A program made the translations under genes and the position numbers. The notes beneath the pieces were generated by a model that worked only from the letters and a program-made list of their open reading frames with translations, had not been told where the DNA came from and made no database searches. A stretch of 64,000 nucleotides of DNA, taken from NCBI GenBank assembly GCA_046294815.1, contig JBKBOJ010000003.1, positions 9,478-73,477 on the forward strand. Direction: 5' to 3'. Positions 31,475 to 39,111 of this stretch are shown here, one piece after another. The DNA is from Pelomonas sp046294815 (lineage in GTDB: Bacteria; Pseudomonadota; Gammaproteobacteria; Burkholderiales; Burkholderiaceae_C). Positions within the stretch are counted from its first letter, which is position 1. Each line of letters begins with the position of its first letter.

Positions 31475-33573
31475 GGGCTCTCCACGCGCGTCGTTGCAGC
31501 TTGTACGTCGTCATGGGCGGTTTGGACCTGTTCAGGCCCCGGCACGAGCAGCGCCCGCAAGCCGTCCTCGTCCAGCACCGGCACGCCCAGCGTGCGCGCC
31601 TTCTCCAGCTTGCTGCCGGCGTCCGCGCCGGCAATCACATAGCTGGTCTTTTTGGACACCGAGCCGCTGACCTTGCCGCCGGCGTCCTCGATCAGCGCCT
31701 GGGCTTGATCGCGCGAGAGGGTCGGCAGCGTGCCGGTCAGCACCAGCGTCTTGCCCAGCAGCGGACGCGGCCGGTCAGCGCCCTCGCCGGCGCTTTCCTG
31801 CGGCGCCACGCCGGCGGCCAGCAGTTGCTCCACCACCTCGCGGTTGTGCGGCTGGGCGAAGAAGGTGTGGATGCTGGCTGCGACGATGGGGCCCACGTCG
31901 GGCACCTCCAACAACTGCTCGACGCTGGCATTCATCACCTTGTCCAGCGTGCCGAAGTGACGCGCCAGGTCCTTGGCCGTGGTCTCGCCGACATGGCGTA
32001 TGCCCAAAGCGAACAGGAAGCGCGCCAGCGTCGGCGTCTTGCTCTTCTGCAGCGCATCGACGATGTTTTGCGCGCTCTTCTCCCCCATGCGGTCCAGCGC
32101 AGCCAGCTTGGCCACACCCAGCTTGTAGAGGCCCGGCAGGCTGGTCACGATGCCGCCGTCGACGAGTTGCTCGACCAGCTTGTCGCCCAGGCCCTCGATG
32201 TCCATCGCGCGGCGGCCGGCGAAATGCAGGATGGCCTGCTTGCGCTGGGCAGGACAGAACACGCCGCCGGTGCAGCGATAGTCCATGCCGCCGCGCTCGC
32301 GGGCCGCCGCGCTGCCGCAAACCGGGCAGGCACGCGGCATGCGGAAGTTGGGCACATAGCTCGCGCGCTCGCCGGGCACGCGGCCGACGACTTCGGGGAT
32401 CACGTCGCCCGCACGCCGGACGATGACCTGGTCGCCCACGCGCACGCCCTTGCGGCGCATCTCGAACAGGTTGTGCAGCGTCGCGTTGGACACGGTCGTG
32501 CCGCCGACGAACACCGGCTCCAGGCGCGCCACCGGCGTCAGCTTGCCGGTGCGGCCCACCTGCACGTCGATGGCCAGCAGCCGGGTCACCTGCTCCTGCG
32601 CCGGGTACTTGTGGGCCACGGCCCAGCGTGGCTCGCGGCTCTTGAAGCCCAGCTGCTGCTGCAGCGCGCGCGCATTGACCTTGTAGACCACGCCATCGAT
32701 GTCGAAAGGCAGCGCGTCGCGCCTGGCGGCCATCGCGCGGTGGAACTCGACCAGCCCCGCCGGACCTTGCACCACGGCCCGGTCGCTGCTGACGGGCAGG
32801 CCCATGGCGGCCAGCGCATCCAGCACGCCGCTGTGCGTGGCCGGCACGTCCCAGCCCTGCACCTCACCCAGGCCGTAGGCATAGAAGCACAGCGGCCGCT
32901 GGCGCACCAGCGCCGGGTCCAGCTGGCGGATGGCGCCGGCCGCCGTGTTGCGCGGGTTCACGAAGGTCTTCTCGCCGCGCTCGCGCTGGCGCTCGTTGAG
33001 CTTCTCGAAGTCATCGCGCCGCATATAGACCTCGCCGCGCACCTCCAGCACGGCGGGCATGGCCTCGACCGGCCCCTGCAGCCGCAGCGGGATCTGGCCG
33101 ATGGTGCGCACGTTCTGCGTGACGTCCTCGCCGGTCTCGCCGTCGCCGCGCGTCGCGGCCTGCACCAGCACGCCCTGCTCGTAGCGCAGGCTCATCGCCA
33201 GGCCATCGAACTTCAGCTCGGCGACATACTCGACCGGCGGGTCCGATTCGCCCAGCCCCAGCTCGCGGCGCACGCGGGCGTCGAAGGCGATGGCGCCGCC
33301 CTCGCTGGTGTCGGTTTCGGTCATGATGGACAGCATGGGCACGGCGTGGCGCACCGGCGCCAGGCCCGGCAGCACCGCGCCGATGACGCGCTGCGTGGGC
33401 GAGTCGGCCGTGCGCAGCGCGGGATGCGCGGCCTCGAGGGCCTGCAACTCGGCGAAGAGCTTGTCGTACTCGGCGTCGGGCAGCTCGGGCGCGTCGAGCA
33501 CGTAGTAAAGATAGGCGTGGCGGTTGAGCAGGTCGCGCAGCTGGGCGGCGCGCTGGGCGGGGGTGTCGGTCAT
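31471..33573 (-). CDS. ligA: NAD+-dependent DNA ligase LigA
   Basis: Essential replicative DNA ligase of 700 residues. The N-terminal Ia and adenylation domains carry catalytic Lys121 in AELKFDGLAM. The OB fold follows, then the zinc finger CPVCGS and FCPAQRK, the HhH repeats and a C-terminal BRCT domain (LLGKTLVLTGTLPTLSRDQAQALIE). About 28 residues follow the BRCT core (through VPGPEQVQTAHDD), a little longer than usual. The gene reads leftward, its stop overlapped by the DUF2878 start. In many Burkholderiales it sits next to zipA/smc; here about 4.5 kb separates them. Confidence 0.97.
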   Translation of the reverse strand: MTDTPAQRAAQLRDLLNRHAYLYYVLDAPELPDAEYDKLFAELQALEAAHPALRTADSPTQRVIGAVLPGLAPVRHAVPMLSIMTETDTSEGGAIAFDARVRRELGLGESDPPVEYVAELKFDGLAMSLRYEQGVLVQAATRGDGETGEDVTQNVRTIGQIPLRLQGPVEAMPAVLEVRGEVYMRRDDFEKLNERQRERGEKTFVNPRNTAAGAIRQLDPALVRQRPLCFYAYGLGEVQGWDVPATHSGVLDALAAMGLPVSSDRAVVQGPAGLVEFHRAMAARRDALPFDIDGVVYKVNARALQQQLGFKSREPRWAVAHKYPAQEQVTRLLAIDVQVGRTGKLTPVARLEPVFVGGTTVSNATLHNLFEMRRKGVRVGDQVIVRRAGDVIPEVVGRVPGERASYVPNFRMPRACPVCGSAAARERGGMDYRCTGGVFCPAQRKQAILHFAGRRAMDIEGLGDKLVEQLVDGGIVTSLPGLYKLGVAKLAALDRMGEKSAQNIVDALQKSKTPTLARFLFALGIRHVGETTAKDLARHFGTLDKVMNASVEQLLEVPDVGPIVAASIHTFFAQPHNREVVEQLLAAGVAPQESAGEGADRPRPLLGKTLVLTGTLPTLSRDQAQALIEDAGGKVSGSVSKKTSYVIAGADAGSKLEKARTLGVPVLDEDGLRALLVPGPEQVQTAHDDVQAATTRVESP

Positions 33574-33603
33574 AAGGGCATTGTCGCGGCGCAGAATGCC
33601 GCC

Positions 33604-34122
33604 ATGAGCTCACGCATCACCCTGCACGACGGCCCGGCCGTCGGCTTCGACCAACCCTTCGAAATGCTGGCCGCCTGCCACGACCGCGTGCGCCGCAGCC
33701 TGAACCTGCTGCAGCGCCTGCGGGCCCATGTGCAGCGCCACGGCGTGGACGGACAGGCGCGCGACGCGGCGGCCGATGTGCTGCGCTACTTCGACCGCGC
33801 CGGCCCGGCCCACCACGAGGACGAGGAGCGCCATGTGCTGCCGCGGCTGCGCGCCGCCGGCTTGGCTACGCTGGCCGAGCGCTTGCACGTCGAACATGCC
33901 GAGATGGCCGCGCTGTGGGCGGCGCTGCGCGAGCCGCTGCTGGCCTGGGCGCGCGGCGAGGCAGCAGCGCTGGACGAGGCCGCGGCCGAGCGCTATGCGG
34001 CGCTGTACGCGGCCCACCTGGCGCTGGAAGATGAACAGGCCTTTGCCGCAGCGCGCGCCGGCCTCGACGACGCAGCGCTGGCAGCCATGGGCGCCGAGAT
34101 GGCCGGCCGCCGCAAGAGCTGA
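33604..34122 (+). CDS. Hemerythrin-domain protein
   Basis: Cytoplasmic four-helix protein of 172 residues with the hemerythrin-like iron ligand pattern: His in AACHDRVR, HHEDEE, HVEHAEMAAL and HLALEDEQAF. Such proteins bind a di-iron centre and are linked to oxygen/NO sensing or oxidative-stress handling. The ATG at 33604 lies 30 bases from the divergent ligA start. No other redox gene is adjacent, so the physiological role is not shown by context. Confidence 0.88.
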   Translation: MSSRITLHDGPAVGFDQPFEMLAACHDRVRRSLNLLQRLRAHVQRHGVDGQARDAAADVLRYFDRAGPAHHEDEERHVLPRLRAAGLATLAERLHVEHAEMAALWAALREPLLAWARGEAAALDEAAAERYAALYAAHLALEDEQAFAAARAGLDDAALAAMGAEMAGRRKS

Positions 34123-34216
34123 CCCTTACAATCTGCGCCGGGTGCCGGAGGGATGAGTCTCCGGCAGGATTGCGCAACTGGTCGGGCCGCCTTGCGCGTC
34201 CCGTCACGTCATCACG
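34123..34216 (+). promoter_or_regulatory. Structured leader, candidate cation (Na+/Li+) riboswitch
   Basis: The 94 bases before the antiporter gene fold into two clear hairpins: GCCGGAG (34144-34150) with CTCCGGC (34159-34165) around an 8-base loop GGATGAGT, then GCGCAA (34172-34177) with TTGCGC (34192-34197) around a GC-rich 14-base loop. The position before a Na+/H+ antiporter and the compact two-stem form recall the nhaA-I/Li+ and Na+ riboswitch families, but I could not match a covariance model. The second stem ends 19 bases before the start codon, so it may control ribosome access. Confidence 0.5.
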
Positions 34217-35476
34217 ATGAACTCACCCACCACCCTGCAAATTGTGGCCGCCGTGCTGTTCGGCATCGCGCTGCTGCACACCTTCTCCACCAAGTTCTTC
34301 GAGCGCCTGGCCCACACCCAGCCCCGGCATGCTGGCCTGTGGCATCTGCTGGGCGAGGTGGAGGTGGTGTTCGGCTTCTGGGCCATGGTGCTGATGCTGT
34401 GCATGTTCGCGCTGCTCGGCAAGGCCGAGGCCACGGCTTACCTGGACTCGCGCAACTTCACCGAGCCGCTGTTCGTGTTCGCCATCATGGTGGTGGCCGG
34501 CACCCGGCCCATCCTGCACGCCTCAGGCGCCGCAGTGCAGGCCCTGGCGCGACTGATGCCCCTGCCGCGCGGCATGGCGCTGTACTTTCTGCTGCTGGCC
34601 TTCGTGCCGCTGCTGGGCAGCTTCATCACCGAGCCCGCCGCCATGACGCTGGCGGCGCTGATGCTGCGCGACACGGTGTTCAGCCATCGCGTCTCCACGC
34701 GGCTGAAGTACGGCACGCTGGGTGTGCTGTTCGTCAACATCTCCATCGGCGGCACGCTGACGCCGTTTGCCGCGCCGCCGGTGCTGATGGTGGCCGCCAA
34801 GTGGCACTGGGACCTGGCCTTCATGCTGAGCACCTTCGGCTGGAAGGCGGCCGTGGCCGTGCTCATCAACGCGACCGGCGCGATGCTGCTGTTCCGCAAG
34901 GAGCTGGCGCAGCAAGCCGGCACGGTGGCCTCGGGCGAGGCGCCGATGCCGGCGGCGGTGGTGGCGGTGCATGTGCTGTTCCTGGCCGGCATCGTCGTGT
35001 TCGCCCATCACCCGGCCGTGTTCCTGGGCCTGTTCTTGTTCTTCCTGGGCTTCACGGCCGCCTACCAGCGCCATCAGAGCCCACTGATCCTGCGCGAGGC
35101 GCTGCTGGTCGCCTTCTTCCTCGGCGGCCTGGTCGTACTGGGCGGCCTGCAGCAGTGGTGGCTTCAGCCGCTGTTGATGAAGATGGACGCCAACGCGGTG
35201 TTCTTCGGCGCAACGGCGCTGACCGCCATCACGGACAACGCGGCGCTGACCTATCTGGGCTCGCTGGTGGAGGGCCTGAGCGATGAGTTCAAGGTGGCGC
35301 TGGTGGCCGGTGCCGTGACGGGCGGCGGCCTGACCGTCATCGCCAACGCGCCCAATCCGGCCGGCCTGGCCATCCTGCGCGGCAAGTTCGGCGACCAGGC
35401 CGTGTCGCCGCTGGGGCTGCTGCTGGGCGCGCTGCTGCCCACACTGGTGGCGGGGCTGGCCTTCCGGCTGCTCTGA
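34217..35476 (+). CDS. Putative Na+/H+ antiporter (Na_H_antiport_3 family)
   Basis: Membrane protein of 419 residues with about ten to twelve helices. Conserved polar helix segments include PLLGSFITEPAAMTLAALMLRD, ISIGGTLTPFAAPPVLMVA, ALTAITDNAALTYLGSLV and NAPNPAGLAIL, matching the putative Na+/H+ antiporter family PF07399. Asp and Asn in TDNAALTYLG are probable ion ligands. It would exchange cytoplasmic Na+ or Li+ for H+. The gene follows the structured leader above, and its stop overlaps the glycosyltransferase start (TGATG). Confidence 0.88.
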   Translation: MNSPTTLQIVAAVLFGIALLHTFSTKFFERLAHTQPRHAGLWHLLGEVEVVFGFWAMVLMLCMFALLGKAEATAYLDSRNFTEPLFVFAIMVVAGTRPILHASGAAVQALARLMPLPRGMALYFLLLAFVPLLGSFITEPAAMTLAALMLRDTVFSHRVSTRLKYGTLGVLFVNISIGGTLTPFAAPPVLMVAAKWHWDLAFMLSTFGWKAAVAVLINATGAMLLFRKELAQQAGTVASGEAPMPAAVVAVHVLFLAGIVVFAHHPAVFLGLFLFFLGFTAAYQRHQSPLILREALLVAFFLGGLVVLGGLQQWWLQPLLMKMDANAVFFGATALTAITDNAALTYLGSLVEGLSDEFKVALVAGAVTGGGLTVIANAPNPAGLAILRGKFGDQAVSPLGLLLGALLPTLVAGLAFRLL

Positions 35477-36792
35477 TGCGGGTCCTGCTGGCGACGCTGG
35501 GCTCGCGCGGCGACGTCGAGCCCTTCCTGTCGCTGGCCCTGGCGTTGCAGCATGCGGGCCACGAGCCGGTGCTGTGCGCCAGCCGCCGCTTCGAGACTTG
35601 GATCACCGGCTGGGGCGTGGCCTACGAGCCCATGGACGACGGCTTCGTGGCGCTGCTGGAATCCCTGGAAGGCCGCGCGGGGCTGGAGCGTGCGGCATCG
35701 CCGCTGGGCATGGCGCGCACCGTCTGGCGCCTGGCGCCGCAGGTGAAGCCACTGCAGCTGCAGGTGCAGCGCGACCTGTGGCGCGCCGCCCAGGCCTGCC
35801 GCCCTGAGGGCCTGGTGTTCCACGTCAAGCTCACCGGCGCGCCGGACATCGCCGATGCGCTGGGCATTCCCGCCGCCTTGCTGCTGCTCGCGCCGGTACT
35901 GCAGCCCACGGCGGCCTTCGCGTGCCCGGTGTTCCCGGCATGGCTGCGCGCCCGCGGTGGCCCGCGCGCACGGCGGGCCGGCTATCGCCTCGTGAATATG
36001 CTGTCCCGGCGCATCGGCACCGGCCCGGCGCTGGCGTGGCGCCGGGAGATGGGCATGGGCCCGAGGCCGCCGCGACTGGACCTGCTGCACGATGCCGCCG
36101 GCCGCCCCTGGCCGGTGCTGCATGCGCACAGCGCCAGCCTGCTGCCCCGGCCTGCCGACTGGCCCGCTCATGCCGAGGTGACCGGCTTCCTGCGTCTGCC
36201 GGCCTCGACCGCCTGGCACCCCTCTCCGGCGCTGCAGGCCTTTCTGGACGCCGGGCCGCCGCCGGTCTACATCGGGTTTGGCAGCATGGCGGGCCGCGAC
36301 CCGCAGGCCCGCGCCGCTCAGGCGCTCGCCGCACTGGCACAGGCCGGGCTGCGCGGCGTGATCGGCCGTGGCTGGGGCGGCCTGCAGCCAGACCAGCTGC
36401 CGCCGCAGGTGTTCGCGCTGGACGAGGCGCCGCATGACGCGCTGTTCCCGCACATGGCCGCCGTGGTCCACCATGGCGGCGCGGGCACCACCGCCGCTGG
36501 CCTGCTGGCCGGCCGGCCCAGCCTGATCTGTCCCTTCTTCGGCGACCAGCCGTTCTGGGGCGCGCTGGTGCACCAGCAAGGCCTGGGCCCGGCGCCGCTG
36601 TCACAGCGGGATTTCAGCGCCGAGGCGCTGGCAGGGCGGCTGCGGCCGTTGGTGGGCGACCCAGCCATGGGCCGCGCATGCCAGGCGATGGCGGCCCGGT
36701 TGCAGCAGGAGAACGGCGGCCGGCAGGCCGTGCGCGCGCTGGAACGCCAGTGGGCGGGCGGCGGGTTCAACCGCGCGCGGCCACCGGCGTGA
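35476..36792 (+). CDS. UGT-like (GT1) glycosyltransferase
   Basis: Glycosyltransferase of 438 residues with the GT-B fold of sterol/macrolide glucosyltransferases. The N-terminal acceptor domain starts with LLATLGSRGDVEPFLSLALALQHAGHEP. The C-terminal donor domain has PPVYIGFGSMAGRDP and the UGT signature HHGGAGTTAAGLLAGRPSLICPFFGDQPFWG. The donor is probably UDP- or TDP-sugar and the acceptor a lipid or polyketide-like compound, but neither is shown. It is coupled to the antiporter by a 1-base overlap and converges on the CNNM gene with a 26-base overlap. Confidence 0.9.
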   Translation: MRVLLATLGSRGDVEPFLSLALALQHAGHEPVLCASRRFETWITGWGVAYEPMDDGFVALLESLEGRAGLERAASPLGMARTVWRLAPQVKPLQLQVQRDLWRAAQACRPEGLVFHVKLTGAPDIADALGIPAALLLLAPVLQPTAAFACPVFPAWLRARGGPRARRAGYRLVNMLSRRIGTGPALAWRREMGMGPRPPRLDLLHDAAGRPWPVLHAHSASLLPRPADWPAHAEVTGFLRLPASTAWHPSPALQAFLDAGPPPVYIGFGSMAGRDPQARAAQALAALAQAGLRGVIGRGWGGLQPDQLPPQVFALDEAPHDALFPHMAAVVHHGGAGTTAAGLLAGRPSLICPFFGDQPFWGALVHQQGLGPAPLSQRDFSAEALAGRLRPLVGDPAMGRACQAMAARLQQENGGRQAVRALERQWAGGGFNRARPPA

Positions 36793-38056
36793 TCATGACC
36801 TGGTCGACCCGGTAGCTGTCCACGTCCACCACCTCGAAGCGCCAGCCTTCCCACTCGACCACGTCGGTGCGCCGCGGAATGCGGCGCAGCACCACCATCA
36901 GGAAGCCCGCCAGCGTGTCATAGGTGCCGGCATGCGGCCAGGCCTCGATGCCCAGCGCCCGCTCCACGTCGGGGATGGGCGTGATGCCGTCGGCAAGGTA
37001 CGAGCCGTCCTCGCGGCGCACGATCTGCTCCTCATCGTGCGGCGCAACCAGCGCGCCCATGACGGTGCTCATCACGTCGTTGAGCGTGACCACACCCACC
37101 ACCAGGCTGTACTCGTTGACGATGACGGCGAAGTCCTCGTGCGCCTCGCGGAACTGCGTCAGCATCTCCGACAGCGTCAGTCGGTCCGGCACGATGAGCA
37201 CCTTCTTGACCAGATCGCTGCCGGCCAGCGCCAGCGGCTCACCGCGCAGCACGCGCTGGAACAGATCGGTGGCATCCACATAGCCCACCACCTTATCGAT
37301 GTCGCCGTCGCAGACCAAGTAGGTCGAGTGCGGCGTCTCGGCGATGCGGTTGCGGATCAGCGCGTCGTCATCGTCGCGAGAGAAGAACACGATGCGCTCG
37401 CGGGTGGTCATCACCGTCTCGACGGTGCGCGTGTCCAGCTCGAACACGTTGGCAATGAGCTGCTGCTCCTCCCCGGCCACCACGCCGGCCTGGTAGCCCG
37501 CCTCGGTCAGGGCCAGGATGTCGCGGTGGCTGATGGTGTCGTCGCGCTTGGCGGGCAGGCCCAGCACGCGGATCAGCAGTTCGGTGACGGCGCTGAAGGC
37601 CCAGGCCAGCGGCCACAGCAGCCGGCACAGCAGCAGCATGGGCCCCACCAACGCCATGGCCACGCGCTCGGGTTCGTTCATGGACAGGCGCTTGGGCACC
37701 AGGTCGGCCAACACGATGAACAGCGAGGTGATGCTGGCGAAGGAGGCCGCGAAGCCCAGCGTGGCCGCGAGCTGCGGCGCCATGACCAGACGCAGTGCGG
37801 CCTCGAAATGTGGCGTGAATGCGTCCTCGCCCACGATGCCGGCCAGGATGGCCACCGTGTTGACGCCGATCTGCACGACGGTGAAGTAGTCGCCCGGCTG
37901 CTCCTGCACCGCCAGCACGCGGGCCGCGCGGGCATCACCGGCGTCGGCGCGCTGCTGCAGATTGAGCCGACGCGACGCGGCCAGCGACAGCTCGGCCATC
38001 GAGAAGAAGGCGCTGCCGAGGATCAGCAGGCCGATCAGCAGCAGCGCAGTCGTCAT
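36767..38056 (-). CDS. CNNM/CorC-type membrane protein (hemolysin-like, CBS domains)
   Basis: This 429-residue protein has an N-terminal DUF21 transmembrane domain (about 1-190, with FFSMAELSLAASR), two CBS domains (about 205-330) and a C-terminal CorC_HlyC domain (VVEWEGWRFEVVDVDSYRVDQV). Family members take part in Mg2+/Co2+ efflux or resistance. The old 'hemolysin' name is not functional evidence. The ATG at 38056 shares one base with the zipA-like stop (TAATG), so it is coupled to the smc/zipA run on the minus strand. Confidence 0.9.
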   Translation of the reverse strand: MTTALLLIGLLILGSAFFSMAELSLAASRRLNLQQRADAGDARAARVLAVQEQPGDYFTVVQIGVNTVAILAGIVGEDAFTPHFEAALRLVMAPQLAATLGFAASFASITSLFIVLADLVPKRLSMNEPERVAMALVGPMLLLCRLLWPLAWAFSAVTELLIRVLGLPAKRDDTISHRDILALTEAGYQAGVVAGEEQQLIANVFELDTRTVETVMTTRERIVFFSRDDDDALIRNRIAETPHSTYLVCDGDIDKVVGYVDATDLFQRVLRGEPLALAGSDLVKKVLIVPDRLTLSEMLTQFREAHEDFAVIVNEYSLVVGVVTLNDVMSTVMGALVAPHDEEQIVRREDGSYLADGITPIPDVERALGIEAWPHAGTYDTLAGFLMVVLRRIPRRTDVVEWEGWRFEVVDVDSYRVDQVMITPVAARG

Positions 38057-39111
38057 TACGAGAACAGCCTTCTTGCGGCCGGCGATCCCGCGGCCAGGTC
38101 ACGCGCAGCCAGCGCCGCGTAGAGCTTCTTCAGCTCCACGTCGATGGCCGCGAACGCGTGCAGGCCCAGCACCTGGCCGCGGTCGTCGCAGATTTCGGCC
38201 TCCAGGTCGCGGGCCAGCGCGCGGGCGGCCTCCTGCCAGATCGCAAAGGGTTCCTGCTCGGCGGGCGTTTGCGGCACGTCCAGCGCGAGGGTCAACTCGC
38301 GCAGCGACAGCGCCTCCGGGTCGTCGGCCAGCGCAGCCTGGGCGTCGAACTGCAGCGTCAGCAGCGGCGGCGCGCCGGCCTCGCCCGAGGGCAGCACCAG
38401 CCGCCCCGGCAGCGCGCCGGCCACGAAGCCGTGCCGCGCAGCGGCCTGCTGCACGAAGCCCGGCGTCCAGGCCGCGCCCTTGGCCCGCAGCAGCAGCGCC
38501 AGCTGCGCATCGTGGCTGGCGGCGAACTGATCCAGCTCGCGCGCGCGGGCGACCACGTCCAGCATGTCTGGGAACTGCACGAAGCCGCCTATGCCGTCGG
38601 CAAAGGCCTGGATCTTTTGCACGAATTCGGAGTATTCGATTTCGTTCACCGGCCCGCTGCGGTTGGCCATCTTCAGGCCAGCCTGGAACTCGCTGTAGCG
38701 CTGCCCCGGCGCCGGCAGCTCCCAGTCGCCGCTGGCCGTGTTCAAGCCCTCGATCTGCAGCGGCTTGGTGCCGGCGCGGCGGCTGCCGGGCTGGTGCTGC
38801 AGCGCCAGTTCGCCGGATACCGGCTGCTCGACGGTGATGGTGGCGATGGCATCGATCAGCGCATCGATGCGTGCCGAGGGGCGGCGCTGCGGTCTGACGA
38901 CCGCGGGCAGCGTGACATCCAACGGGTCCGGCTCGACGACCGCTGCTGCTTCGGCCGGCGCCGCGGGCGGCGCGTCGAAGCTGGGCTCCTCCAGCGGCGG
39001 CAGGGCCCGCTTGGGGCCGGCTTTGCGCGCGGCCCAAGCGCCATGGGCGACCACGCCGGCCAGCACCAGGCCGCCGGCGATGGCGAGAAGTTCGGTCAGG
39101 GTCAGATTCAT
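38056..39111 (-). CDS. zipA: ZipA-like FtsZ-binding cell-division protein
   Basis: Protein of 351 residues with one N-terminal membrane helix (LLAIAGGLVLAGVVAHGAW), a Pro/Ala-rich linker (about 30-80) and a C-terminal domain that fits the ZipA FtsZ-binding fold (GFVQFPDMLDVVARARELDQF and LLTLQFDAQ). It would anchor FtsZ filaments to the inner membrane. The ATG overlaps the smc stop by 4 bases (ATGA), the smc-zipA order common in betaproteobacteria, which supports the assignment more than primary sequence does. Confidence 0.82.
   Translation of the reverse strand: MNLTLTELLAIAGGLVLAGVVAHGAWAARKAGPKRALPPLEEPSFDAPPAAPAEAAAVVEPDPLDVTLPAVVRPQRRPSARIDALIDAIATITVEQPVSGELALQHQPGSRRAGTKPLQIEGLNTASGDWELPAPGQRYSEFQAGLKMANRSGPVNEIEYSEFVQKIQAFADGIGGFVQFPDMLDVVARARELDQFAASHDAQLALLLRAKGAAWTPGFVQQAAARHGFVAGALPGRLVLPSGEAGAPPLLTLQFDAQAALADDPEALSLRELTLALDVPQTPAEQEPFAIWQEAARALARDLEAEICDDRGQVLGLHAFAAIDVELKKLYAALAARDLAAGSPAARRLFS

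Noticed and set aside
31465..33600. Plus-strand frame running through the ligA region into the hemerythrin gene
   Set aside because: Only the part after 33604 is hemerythrin; the rest is antisense to ligA and has no homology-like features.
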